Source: Candidatus Hydrogenedentota bacterium | GTDB taxonomy: Bacteria; Hydrogenedentota; Hydrogenedentia; Hydrogenedentales; SLHB01 | Assembly (NCBI GenBank): GCA_029552745.1 | Contig: JAKPDK010000152.1 | Span: 248,001-312,000 of the forward strand | DNA length: 64,000 nucleotides | Reading direction: 5' to 3' | In this document: positions 25,859-36,100 of the stretch, one piece after another | How positions within the stretch are numbered: position 1 is the first letter of the stretch | How the letters are laid out: each line of letters begins with the position of its first letter | Notes under the pieces: generated by a model | Told to the model about the DNA's origin: nothing | The model's input: only the letters and a program-made list of their open reading frames with translations | The model's database searches: none | Position numbers and translations under genes: made by a program

Positions 25859-28800
25859 TTACGACATTCGATCTTTCGCTGCGTCCAAAATCCGCCGCAC
25901 GGTTTGGAGCAATTGTTGTGCCCCATACGGTTTTTGAAGCAGTTCAATGCCCTCTTTGACGACAAAGTTGGTATGCACAGCGTTCTCTGTATACCCGCTC
26001 GTGAAAAGAACGGGGATATCGGGTTTAATGGCAGCGATTTGTTCGTAAGCCTGTTTCCCACCCATACGAGGCATAACCACATCTAAGAGAAGCATATCCA
26101 CGCGATCAGAGTTTTCCTTCATCATTTCGACTGCTTCCACTCCGTCCTGGGCGGTCAACACCGTGTAACCAGCCGTCTCAAGGACTTTTTGAGCGACCGT
26201 TCGCACCATGTCTTCATCTTCTGCAACAAGAATGGTTTCCGTTCCACCGGCAGCCAGTCCCTCGATCTTATTCTCAACATGTGCCGCAGGTCTTTCGCAA
26301 ATGGGCAAGTAAATTTTGAAAGTCGTCCCTTTTCCCACTTCGCTGTAGCAATGGATAAGTCCATTATGTTGTTTCACAATGCCATAGACCGTTGCCAACC
26401 CCATACCGGTACCTTTTCCCTCGGGTTTGGTCGTAAAAAAGGGTTCAAAAACTTTTTCCAAGATTTCAGGCGGCATACCGCAACCGGTGTCGGTCACACT
26501 AATAAGGACATAACGTCCAGGAGCCGCCCAGGGGTGGGTGGCGCAATACTCTCCGTTTATGAACACGTTCTCCGTTTCAATCGTCAAGATACCGCCATCC
26601 GGCATCGCATCCCGGGCATTCAAGCAAAGGTTCAGCATGATTTGTTCCATCATGCTATGGTCCGCATATACCGTGCCCAAATGCCTGCCCTGTATGAAAT
26701 CAATACGAATATGTTCGCCCAAAAGCCTGTCCAACATTTTTAGAAGACTGGATATGACCAGGTTCAAATCAAGGGGTTCCGGATGCATTAATTGCCGACG
26801 GCTGAATGCCAACAGCTGGCTCACCAAGAGACGCGCGCGCTCCGTTGCCCGCGCCACTTCCTCCAAATAACCATACACCGTGTGACCTTTTTCTATCTTT
26901 TCAAGCGCGAGTTCGGTAAAGCCCCGCACGGCTTGCAAATAATTGTTAAAATCGTGCGCTACGCCGCCGGCTAACTGGCCCACGGCTTGCATCTTATGTG
27001 CCTGCCGTAGCGCGGCTTCCATAACCCGGTGACTTGTAATATCTCGAACCAACACGAGGACTTTACTCTCCCCAAAGGGCACCATGCGCGCCTCAAATAC
27101 CCGCATCTGCCCTTTTATAGTCACCTGGTAGTCATATGTTTGCAGCGTCTTGGTACTGAGCGTAAGGTGCACGTAACGCATTGTAAGATTCGCTAGATAT
27201 TCGGGCAATACTTCGCCAACTCGTTTCCCCAAGAACTTTTCAGGCGGGACCAAGAACAGTGTCGGATCGGGGGCATACGCATCCAGAAAAGTACCATCGG
27301 CAGCAATCACGAAAAAGAGATCGGGCAGCGCTTCGAGAATAGCGCGTTGCCGTTCCTCACTGACACGAAGTCGCTGAATGAAATCCAAGCGATCACGATT
27401 AACAATGGTTAACGCAAGTTGATCCGCAAGCTGGTTGGCAAAGGCGATTTCATCGTCCTCCCAATGGTGCGGTATATCCACTTGCTCAAGGCATAGAGCC
27501 CCTAATTGTTCGTCACCGATGTGAATCAAGACGTCCAGCATGGAAGTGATATGCAGGGGTTTGATGTACCCTTCCACATAACCCGCTAATCGGGGATCCG
27601 ACAGGGCATCATCTGCGGCAACATAGGATGCCTTGCGCAACGCCTCAAATTCGGGAAGGTACTGGCTGACATCTAAAACCTCCCCAGAAACGTGCCTTTT
27701 TTTCGAAGCTAAAAAAGTGTCCTGGTTAACAAGGTTTCCCGTAGATTTATCAAACAACCACACGCCTACCCGTTCGATTCCTAAAGTCTCCGATATGCCT
27801 TCCGTTACACGACGCATCGCCTTTTTGAGATCGCCATTGGAAACGTCTGATGTCAAAGCAAGGTCTGCCAAAAACTGAGTCTCTCGAATTAATCGGAGGT
27901 ATCGGCGCTGATTTCTTTCCTCGGCCTCGACCTGGTTGGTCACATCGAGAAAACTCCAGACTCGACCAATGATTTCATCACCAAGACGATGGGGTTGCGA
28001 ATACCGATCATAGACTCTACCGTCTTTGAAACGAATGCGGTCAAAGGACACACCTTCGGGGTCGGCATACAAGGCACGTACTCGGGTCAAAAAAGCGTCT
28101 GGCTGTTCGAGTTGTTCAAGGACACATGCCAAAAGGGCATCATCGTCACGCGTGTCAACTATCTCCTGCGGAATCCGCCACATTTCGAGAAAGCGTTTAT
28201 TATAGGTTGTCACCTTTCCAGCACAGTCTACGACCAAAATGCCATCGGCAATCGAGTCCAATGCTGCAGCAAGCAGTGAATAGGAATGTTGGGCAGCGGC
28301 TTCGGCTTCTTTTTGTGCCGTAATGTCAACTGCCAGACCAATAAGATAGCGGCGCATTCCCTCTGCTTGCTTTATGGGGAACGATCGAACGGCAAGCCAG
28401 TGGGTAGCCCCATCCGGACGAATAACACGAAGCTGTGCGTCCACCGCCTCACCCCGTTCCAGCCCAGCATAAAGGATTTCTCCCAACTGCCGGTCTTCAG
28501 GGTGTAAAAAGTCCAAAACCCGTTTCGGCTTTGGAGCCACTTCAGACAATTTCCGCCCGAAAATGCGCTCGAAACCTGGACTGAGGTAAAGAAGCTCTTT
28601 CGTATTGACATCCGCAATCCAGAAGATTTCGTGGATATTCTCGGTGATTAGATGAAACCGCTCTTGAATCTCACGAAGTTCCCGCGTGCGTTGTTCCAGA
28701 ATGTCCACCGTGCGCAGAAGGCTCCTTTCTCGCAACAAATTGGAACAAACAGCCGCCAAATAGGTCGCGCGCACGGGCTTTCGGACATGTGCGGCGGCGC

Positions 28801-29494
28801 CACATTGAAGCCACGTTACAGCAAGGTCGGGGTCTGTCGCATCTGTCACAATGACGCTGATCGGTTTCGGAACTCGGCGCTCCAATTCGCCCAACACATC
28901 TTCCACCTTGGCGTCGCGCAGGGGATGACAAAGGATGACAATATCCGGAGAGGTGTCACTGAACCTTTTTAATCCAGATGCAGCATCACTACATAGGACC
29001 AGCTCATAACCGTGGGTTCGGAGCCCGGAAGCCAGCGCAGCGGCATCGGCTTGATTTTGTTCAATGAGCATCACACGGGCTGGCGTGTACTGAGGCTTTC
29101 CTGCGATTAGATTTCTCACCGTTTCCAAAAATGTCTCAAGGGCTACTGGAGCAGCCAAAAACGCGTCTGCGCCGGCATCATGACAAAGTTGTCGGGCGTC
29201 CTGACCGGCAAAGGTAGCCGAAACAATGAGAATCGGCACCTTGTTTAGTCTAGTATGCTCGGGAGAACGCAATAAACGACAAAACTGCCAACCATCCATA
29301 AGGGGCATACGCAGATCAGTTACAACAAGTTGGGGGGGATTGGGCATTCTGGAAAGCGCCTTCAATGCCTGTATGGCATCAGGGAAACCTTCGCCGATGA
29401 AACCGCCCTTTTTGAGTATCCCCAGTAATAATTCCCGCTGAACCCTGTCGTCGTTCACCACAACGACCTTTTGCTGGTTGGAATCTGTGATCAT
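25859..29494 (-). CDS. Giant hybrid histidine kinase (REC-REC-PAS-PAS-GAF-PAS-HisKA-HATPase-REC)
   Basis: This is a cytoplasmic sensor kinase of 1211 residues with no membrane helix. In order: receiver 1 (about 8-125, acceptor Asp in [10 protein letters not shown]); receiver 2 (about 138-258), whose acceptor position reads ILCHPL, so no Asp; two PAS domains (about 285-400 and 410-525); GAF (about 545-705); PAS (about 715-830); HisKA with His near 846 ([12 protein letters not shown]); HATPase with [13 protein letters not shown] and GTGMGLATV; and a final receiver with [12 protein letters not shown]. The layout suggests phosphorelay integration of several intracellular signals. It overlaps the GGDEF regulator by ATGA, and the regulator is translated first. 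Confidence 0.93.
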   Translation of the reverse strand: MITDSNQQKVVVVNDDRVQRELLLGILKKGGFIGEGFPDAIQALKALSRMPNPPQLVVTDLRMPLMDGWQFCRLLRSPEHTRLNKVPILIVSATFAGQDARQLCHDAGADAFLAAPVALETFLETVRNLIAGKPQYTPARVMLIEQNQADAAALASGLRTHGYELVLCSDAASGLKRFSDTSPDIVILCHPLRDAKVEDVLGELERRVPKPISVIVTDATDPDLAVTWLQCGAAAHVRKPVRATYLAAVCSNLLRERSLLRTVDILEQRTRELREIQERFHLITENIHEIFWIADVNTKELLYLSPGFERIFGRKLSEVAPKPKRVLDFLHPEDRQLGEILYAGLERGEAVDAQLRVIRPDGATHWLAVRSFPIKQAEGMRRYLIGLAVDITAQKEAEAAAQHSYSLLAAALDSIADGILVVDCAGKVTTYNKRFLEMWRIPQEIVDTRDDDALLACVLEQLEQPDAFLTRVRALYADPEGVSFDRIRFKDGRVYDRYSQPHRLGDEIIGRVWSFLDVTNQVEAEERNQRRYLRLIRETQFLADLALTSDVSNGDLKKAMRRVTEGISETLGIERVGVWLFDKSTGNLVNQDTFLASKKRHVSGEVLDVSQYLPEFEALRKASYVAADDALSDPRLAGYVEGYIKPLHITSMLDVLIHIGDEQLGALCLEQVDIPHHWEDDEIAFANQLADQLALTIVNRDRLDFIQRLRVSEERQRAILEALPDLFFVIAADGTFLDAYAPDPTLFLVPPEKFLGKRVGEVLPEYLANLTMRYVHLTLSTKTLQTYDYQVTIKGQMRVFEARMVPFGESKVLVLVRDITSHRVMEAALRQAHKMQAVGQLAGGVAHDFNNYLQAVRGFTELALEKIEKGHTVYGYLEEVARATERARLLVSQLLAFSRRQLMHPEPLDLNLVISSLLKMLDRLLGEHIRIDFIQGRHLGTVYADHSMMEQIMLNLCLNARDAMPDGGILTIETENVFINGEYCATHPWAAPGRYVLISVTDTGCGMPPEILEKVFEPFFTTKPEGKGTGMGLATVYGIVKQHNGLIHCYSEVGKGTTFKIYLPICERPAAHVENKIEGLAAGGTETILVAEDEDMVRTVAQKVLETAGYTVLTAQDGVEAVEMMKENSDRVDMLLLDVVMPRMGGKQAYEQIAAIKPDIPVLFTSGYTENAVHTNFVVKEGIELLQKPYGAQQLLQTVRRILDAAKDRMS

Positions 29495-30408
29495 ATCGTT
29501 TGTCCCGTTTCTGCTACCACAACGCAGTTCCGGCCCTCTTTCTTGGCTTGATAAAGGGCAGCATCTGCAGCGCCCAGAAGAGCCTCTGACTTCGCGCCTG
29601 CCTTATAGACGGCAACCCCGATACTGACGGTGACATTTACCTCGCCTGACCGAGTCGGAAGAGGAGTAGAGGCGATTGCGTTCCGCACCCGCTCACAACA
29701 AGTTTTTGCGTTTTCGTCTGAACACCCCGGAGAGACTACAAGAAACTCCTCGCCTCCATATCGTCCCACGCTGTCATAAGCCCGGCAACATTCGCTCATA
29801 ACACGAGTCAACGCGACAAGCACGTCATCGCCGCACTGATGACCCAACGTGTCGTTAATCTTTTTGAAATGGTCAATATCCACAATAGCTACACTAAAAG
29901 GCACACCCGTGCGGTTGGCTCGCGAAGTCTCTTTTTCAAGAATCTCCAATATCGCGCGACGATTCAATACCCCTGTTAAGGGGTCATGCATAGCCTCGTA
30001 GGCAAGGGCATCTCGGGCTTTGTTCAAACTCTCCTGCAGATCTAAGACCCGTTGTCCCACACGTATTCTGGCATGCAGTTCGTCATGGTTAAACGGTTTT
30101 GTGAGATAGTCATTGGCTCCTGCTTCCAAGCCACGGACAATACTTTCCTTTTCTTCTCTTGCCGTCAGAAGAATTAGATAAGGCGGATCGGACGTCTCTC
30201 GGGAACGAATACGGGCACAGACCTCTGTGCCATCCAAACCGGGCATGTTCCAGTCCAAAATTGCTAAGCGGGGACTCTCTTGGTCTTGAAGGGCATCCAA
30301 CGCCTTTTTCCCGTCTTCTACACTAACTACCTCATACCCCCATTTCTTTAATAAAGCTGTCAACATAGTTCGGGAGGTAGCATCGTCTTCAGCTATCAAG
30401 ATTTTCAT
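29491..30408 (-). CDS. Response regulator with GGDEF domain (PleD-like diguanylate cyclase)
   Basis: The 305 residues start at ATG 30408 (MKILIAEDD) after GAGGAC; a longer reading to 30480 adds residues without similarity. The receiver (1-120) has the acceptor Asp in LAILDWNMPGLDG and Lys in YLTKPF. The cyclase domain (about 140-300) has DHFKKINDTLGH and the active-site loop GGEEF, so it should make cyclic di-GMP from GTP. The upstream inhibitory RxxD site (RCCERVR region) is not clear. Coupled to the hybrid kinase, it is the likely output of that relay. Confidence 0.93.
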   Translation of the reverse strand: MKILIAEDDATSRTMLTALLKKWGYEVVSVEDGKKALDALQDQESPRLAILDWNMPGLDGTEVCARIRSRETSDPPYLILLTAREEKESIVRGLEAGANDYLTKPFNHDELHARIRVGQRVLDLQESLNKARDALAYEAMHDPLTGVLNRRAILEILEKETSRANRTGVPFSVAIVDIDHFKKINDTLGHQCGDDVLVALTRVMSECCRAYDSVGRYGGEEFLVVSPGCSDENAKTCCERVRNAIASTPLPTRSGEVNVTVSIGVAVYKAGAKSEALLGAADAALYQAKKEGRNCVVVAETGQTI

Positions 30409-30761
30409 GATGTCCTCGCTATCCTCACAAAACAAACTCGGACACCTGTGATCCCCGGAACCTGGAAAGAGTCTATCCAATCAGCCATCTGAACTACCTT
30501 GTCGTGTATTGTCGGTGTTTTTGCCAAAAAGTTCAACTTCATGTATGAGTTCAATAATCTTGGCACGTTCTGCTAGTTCTTGTGATCAATACCTGTGAGT
30601 ACTCTCCGTTAAGGTCATTAAGAAAAGACCTCTGGGAGAGCACTGCCACAGGTCTGTCTCCATTATTTATGCATGCGTTAGCATACATGCAAATTCCTTC
30701 ATCGTTTCATTGCGCCACCGAGAGTTGCGTACCACACTCTATTTGGCTACATCCCCACGTT
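30409..30761. other. Gap upstream of the GGDEF gene
   Basis: Apart from the GGDEF leader I see no gene, RNA or convincing promoter in these roughly 350 bases. The repeat copy B begins at 30762. Confidence 0.4.
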
Positions 30762-31097
30762 GTCATTGCGAGGAGCGAGTCCCCCGAAGCGACGAAGCAA
30801 TCCCTTCATCCTCTGTAGGGGCGCAACATGTTGCGCCCTATTTCGCCCTGGGGTTATCCACCTAACACCTAAGGGGATTGCCACGTCGCCCCTTCGGCAC
30901 TCCTCGCAATGACAGGGGGCGGGCCATAGCGTAATAGGACGGTAAAACAAGTAATCTTAAGTGGTCAAAGGGGTTCGTAAATAGTTCCAGCGTACCTCGG
31001 AAATGCCCTGCGTCGGTGCCTTTCTTTTAATGACCTTTATGCAACGTCCTCTATTCCATTCCTCATCCAACATAACAAAAGGTGCCAAAGGTACTGG
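30762..31097 (-). repeat. Long repeat family, copy B (inverted)
   Basis: This is the reverse complement counterpart of 24872-25212: core at 30762-30913, flank at 30914-31097. The flank end (CTTTGGCAC when read on the minus strand) points to the OPT-like transporter gene, 35 bases away. The homology covers the whole unit with scattered substitutions and small indels. Confidence 0.85.
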
Positions 31098-31131
31098 ACT
31101 TATACACCAAGTTGAATTCTAATGAGAAAGC

Positions 31132-33105
31132 ATGATAAAAGAGACGCGTCTCCTCTTGCTCCAAGAAAGGACACGTTTGGGCGTATCACTTCGAAGTATA
31201 GTCATAGGTGTAATTTTGATACCTGTGACAACCATGTGGGTGTGTCTTGCCGAAATCATGTGGTATTCTGGGCAGCCCACGACCATCAGCGTTTTTTGCC
31301 ACGTCATTTTCATATTAGTCCTTCTCGTCCTCCTAAACTTAGTGATTAAAAAGTTCCGCCCGAGTTGGGCTCTTCAGCCGACAGAGTTCATGGTCATCTA
31401 CACCATGTTGTGCTTGGCAAGCTGCATCAGCGGACATGACATGGGGGAGATCCTAATCTCCATTCTTGGACATTTGGCTTTTTTTGCTCCGGTAGAAGGT
31501 CGTTATGGAGAGTTTAAGGATCTCGTCCCCGATTGGCTCGTGGTGAATGACCCGCAGGCAGTCCAAAGCGCATATATTGGGCAAGAGTCCGTGTTCAATC
31601 CGACGAACTTATTGCCGTGGTTGCGCCCTCTTGGATGGTGGTTCCTCTTTATCATCGCGTTGTGTGCAGTCATGTGGGGGCTTAATCTATTGTTCCGTCG
31701 TCAATGGGTGGAGAACGAGAAACTCGCTTACCCTGTGATACAGTTACCGATGTTGTTGACGACCGAAACAACGTCTCTCTTGAAGAACCGCTTGTTTTGG
31801 TCTGCTTTTGCTCTTGCAGGGACGATTGATTTGATCAACGGTCTGAACGTGCTCTACCCGATGTTGCCCAAAATCCCCATTGTTCAAATTGTGAATATTC
31901 AAAGTTTCTTTCCGGAAAGACCTTGGATAGATATGGGCTTTACATGGGTATCCTTCTATCCTTTTGCTATCGGGTTGTGCTTTTTCATGCCGTTAGATTT
32001 GGCTTTTTCATGTTGGTTCTTTTACTGGTTTTGGAAATTTCAGCGTGTTGCCGCCAGCTACATTGGTGTCCATGGCATGCCCGGTTTTCCGTTTGTTGAA
32101 GAACAGACCGCCGGCGGATATTACGCGATCGCCCTCATTGCCATCTGGATCACGCGCCATCATTTTGTTCGATGTGCCAAGTTGTTAATGGGCGATTCCA
32201 GTATCGATGCCACACCTTGGGAACGTGTTGAGGTTCGTCTTGCTGTGATTCTTATGGCGGTGGGTCTTACGTTCCTCGTGTGGTTCTTTCACACTGCAGG
32301 TATGCCCATCGGCATAATCTTGGTAGGCTTCACTTTGTATTTTCTCATTTCCATTGCCGTTACTCGCATGCGCGCCGAACTGGGACCTCCGGCCCACGAC
32401 TTGCATAACATAGGTCCTCAGAAACAAATCGTCCGCTTTATCGGTGCCGCCAATATGAACCGTCCCGTGCTGAATCCCAAATACCCCACTACGCTGGCTT
32501 TGTTTGGCTTTTGGAACTTTTTCAACCGTGCCTATCGGGGACACCCCATGCCCCACGGGATGGAGGCATTTCGGATAGCGGAACGTATGAAAATGGACAA
32601 TCTTCGCTATCTGATCGCCATGGGAGTTGCCATCGTTGTGGGCACCATCAGCGGGTTTTTCTCCATGTTGTGGATCTTCAACAAGTACGGCGCCTCTGCC
32701 CAAGTGATCGGCCCCAGTGAGTGGTTCGGTAGAGAAACATGGGACATGGTAAATATTTGGTTTACGGCGCCCGAAATTCATCAGATGCAACCGACTTATG
32801 CAATTGTCATTGGATTATTGACGGGCTTGGGACTCGCAGCCCTGAGAATGAACTTGAACTGGTGGCCCTTTCATCCTGTCGGGTATGCGGTAAGTGGGTC
32901 CTGGTCGATGGACCAACTCTGGATGTGCGTTTTCACCGCGTGGCTCATAAAAGCGTTACTTTTGCGTTATGGCGGCGCCAAAGCGTATAAACCTGCAATA
33001 CCGTTTTTTGTTGGACTCATGGTGGGCGACTTTGTGGTGGGAGGTTTTTGGCAACTCTATGGTATTGTAATGGAGACGACTGTGTACCATTTTTGGCCCT
33101 ACTAG
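31132..33105 (+). CDS. OPT-like membrane transporter (DUF6785 type), first
   Basis: This is a polytopic membrane protein of 657 residues with about 14 hydrophobic segments. It has the look of the DUF6785/DUF6784 group, distant relatives of oligopeptide transporters: an early LQPTEFMVIYTMLCLASCISGHDM segment, NEKLAYPVIQLP in a loop, and MRAELGPPAHDLH after a mid-protein helix. Substrates of this group are not known; peptides or metal chelates are guesses from the OPT superfamily. ATG 31132 has GAGAAAG upstream. It is the first gene of a three-gene unit; the next gene starts about 50-60 bases downstream. Confidence 0.8.
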   Translation: MIKETRLLLLQERTRLGVSLRSIVIGVILIPVTTMWVCLAEIMWYSGQPTTISVFCHVIFILVLLVLLNLVIKKFRPSWALQPTEFMVIYTMLCLASCISGHDMGEILISILGHLAFFAPVEGRYGEFKDLVPDWLVVNDPQAVQSAYIGQESVFNPTNLLPWLRPLGWWFLFIIALCAVMWGLNLLFRRQWVENEKLAYPVIQLPMLLTTETTSLLKNRLFWSAFALAGTIDLINGLNVLYPMLPKIPIVQIVNIQSFFPERPWIDMGFTWVSFYPFAIGLCFFMPLDLAFSCWFFYWFWKFQRVAASYIGVHGMPGFPFVEEQTAGGYYAIALIAIWITRHHFVRCAKLLMGDSSIDATPWERVEVRLAVILMAVGLTFLVWFFHTAGMPIGIILVGFTLYFLISIAVTRMRAELGPPAHDLHNIGPQKQIVRFIGAANMNRPVLNPKYPTTLALFGFWNFFNRAYRGHPMPHGMEAFRIAERMKMDNLRYLIAMGVAIVVGTISGFFSMLWIFNKYGASAQVIGPSEWFGRETWDMVNIWFTAPEIHQMQPTYAIVIGLLTGLGLAALRMNLNWWPFHPVGYAVSGSWSMDQLWMCVFTAWLIKALLLRYGGAKAYKPAIPFFVGLMVGDFVVGGFWQLYGIVMETTVYHFWPY

Positions 33106-33165
33106 CCAAAAAGAAATAATGTGTTGGGGTAGATTGAAATCGAAAACGATCAGAACGTGGGGAAA

Positions 33166-36100
33166 ATGAAAAAAGGTCTCTACATATTTCGGTGGTTAGC
33201 CATACTGGTTGTGGGAATTGCCCTGCAGCTGTATATTGCAAAATGGGCGACAGAGACAGAAAAGGACCCGGACCTCGCTGAAACCGCTCAATTTTCAAAA
33301 GAAATGTACCCCAAAATCGCCGCCCGTGTTACAGAAGAGGGTTTGCTGACCCATATCAAATCACTTTCCAGCATCCCCTCTCGGGTCACAGGTACAGAAG
33401 GTGCCGAACAAGCTGCCGCGTATATCATTAATCAGTTCCGAGGATTGGGAGTAGGGGAGCCCACCGTAGAAGAATTTCCCGTGCTGGTTCCAATCTTCTC
33501 GAAGGCAGAAGTTCGTACCCCGGGCGCCGTTTACCGACTACATCCCCTGTTTCCCAATGGTGTGTGTCCATCCGCCTTACCTCCCGAAGGACTGCCGACC
33601 CGTTTGGTGTATGCAAAGTTCGGTACCCTGTCCGACGTACAGGGGAAAGACCTTACCAATGCGACGGTTGTAGTTGAAACGGGCGCCCGAGAGCAGTGGC
33701 TCTATTTGGTCGACCTCGGCGCGCATGCCGTCATTTTTGTTGAAAGACAAAAACCGACGCGTTCGATGGAAATTACCACGCAGACCGGTTCTCATCAGAG
33801 CGTGCCTCGCTTTTGGATGAAAGCCGACGAAGCGAAACCGCTTCTCGAAAGGCTACAAAAAGGAGATATTCCAGGAACCCTGTTTTCCGACGCGCGTTGG
33901 GAAGAGCGCAAAGGCAAAAATATATGGGTAGAGATTCCGGGCACCAGCTCCGCACCCCATAATCGTGACGAATTCATCGTGTTGAGCGCTTATTATGACA
34001 GTACTTCCTTTGTTCCCGATTTGGCGCCCGGCGCAGAACAGGCGTGCAGCATCGCAGCATTACTAGAACTCGCCAAGATCATTCGGGATCACCCGTTTGA
34101 AAAGCGTGTGCGCCTATTGGCTTTAAGTGGGCATTTCCAAGGCTTGGAAGGCGCGAGAAGGTATGTTTGGGAACATGTGGGCCAGTATGAAGCTCCATTA
34201 CGCGATGTTTCACCGCAGAATCATGCCGCGTTTTTCTCGCTCGACCTTTCCTCGCGTTCCCGACGTGTTGGGTTGTTTTACGGCGGACACTTTTTCCAAC
34301 AACTTGCAAATAACCTCAAGCCACGTCTTTCGGATTTAGGAAGACGAGCAACTCAGTACGTGGCAGAAATTAGCGATTCGCTGGGACTACAAAAAGATTC
34401 GGTTTTTGTAGACACTATCAACCCTACTGTAGGGAAAGAATGGATCAATTATTTACCCACGCTTATGGCGCTCGACCACGAAGTGGCTTTACTGGCGGGT
34501 ATTCCAGCGCTTGCCTTCGTGACAACCGATGATACCCGAATCGACGCGGGCACCCCGAACGATACCGAGGTCGACATCAAATCGTTGGCAGACCAGACCC
34601 GATTGCTCGCTTGTTTGCTACCCAATGCCTTCAATGTCGAAGGGCGATACCTAAAACGCTCTTTACCCCGAAGCATATGCACAATAAAAGGGCGCGCCGT
34701 GTCATTCGACCCGAGAGAAGGCTATCTTCCCAACAAACCGCTAGCCGGAGGTATTGTCACTGCCAAAAGGCCGGGTGATGTGGTGCCGTTCTTTACGAGC
34801 GTCAACGTCCGCCTGCTTGCCCCTGTGAATGATAAAGGGGAGTTCGAATTCGTGGGGCTGGGTTACAAAGCGGAAGTGCCCTACCACATGTGTACCTTGG
34901 CTTTCGAACCATACAAAGTGGAGGACGGACGAATTACATGGGCTCCGGACTTTGGCGGTATGGGAAAGGAAAGCTATCCGTTAACCTTATTACCAGTCCA
35001 AAAGCAAATGGAGTTGATGTGTGTTGCCTTTGAATGTAAACCGCTCGAGATTTATAACTTGTTTGATCCCAGAAACTACAACTTTCTCATAAACCTCCAA
35101 CTCCTGGAAGCGGCAAGCAACTCGACACCCTCTGTCTACGGTACAACGATCGTGGACCGGACCTGGTTTTCTTACTTTGCTCCGACGGCAACTGTATTTG
35201 CCCCCGCAGAAACACGCCTCAAAATAATGGCAAGCGCGGGGCCTCTGAATAAAAGACTTATCTTCTTGAATACCTCTGAAACTCCACCCCAGGGAGAACG
35301 CTTTAATACGGGCACGGGTTTCTCAGTAGACGAGACGTCGGCGATACGACTTGCTTATTACCAAAGCGCTCAGGACATGTGGCGCCTGAACGATTCTCGG
35401 ATCCGCTTCTTCGGCGAGCATGGCATTAAGAATGACCGAGTAGACGAACTGCATAGCATGTCCCAAGAAGCTTTGAAAGAGGCAAAGGAACATCTTGAAA
35501 AGAAAGATTATCTCAATTTTTACGCGGCTGCCCGGCGTGCGCTAAGCCTGGAATCTTGGGCTTATCCCGATGTCATCGGCATGGCAAATGACACTGTCCG
35601 CGGTTTGATCTTCTATCTGGCTCTCTTACTGCCCTTCGCGTTCATTATGGAGCGATTGTTTCTGGCAGGACGACGCATCGAAACTCGGATTCTGGGAATC
35701 ATTCTGTTTTTTGTCCTGATGTTCTTCATTTTGAGATTTTCTCATCCGGGATTCCTTATCGTTTTGAGCCCCATGGTCGTGTTGCTAGGTTTTGTTGTGT
35801 CTGTGCTCTCCTTCACGATCATCATGATCGTCACGGGGAAACTCGAGAACCTTGTATCCAAACGAAAGACCGAACAACAGGGAGAGCATGAGACAGGGGT
35901 GCACAAGGTCAGCGGTTTTGCTGTCGCACTTGAAATGGGCATTGCCAACATGCGCAGACGCCGTGCGCGTACCGTACTCACGAGCATAACCCTGATTATA
36001 TTGACCTTCTCGGTACTGTCGTTTGTAAGTGTCCGTTCCCAAGTGAGACTACAACGTTACGTGTACAAAGAAGGGGCGACCCCCTATCCAGGGATATTGT

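Noticed and set aside
26189-26743. Open frame opposite the hybrid kinase (184 codons)
   Set aside because: It is antisense to conserved HATPase and receiver regions and has no family signature.
32185-32790. Open frame opposite the first transporter (201 codons)
   Set aside because: It is antisense to a membrane protein; its charge-rich sequence follows from reading hydrophobic codons backwards.
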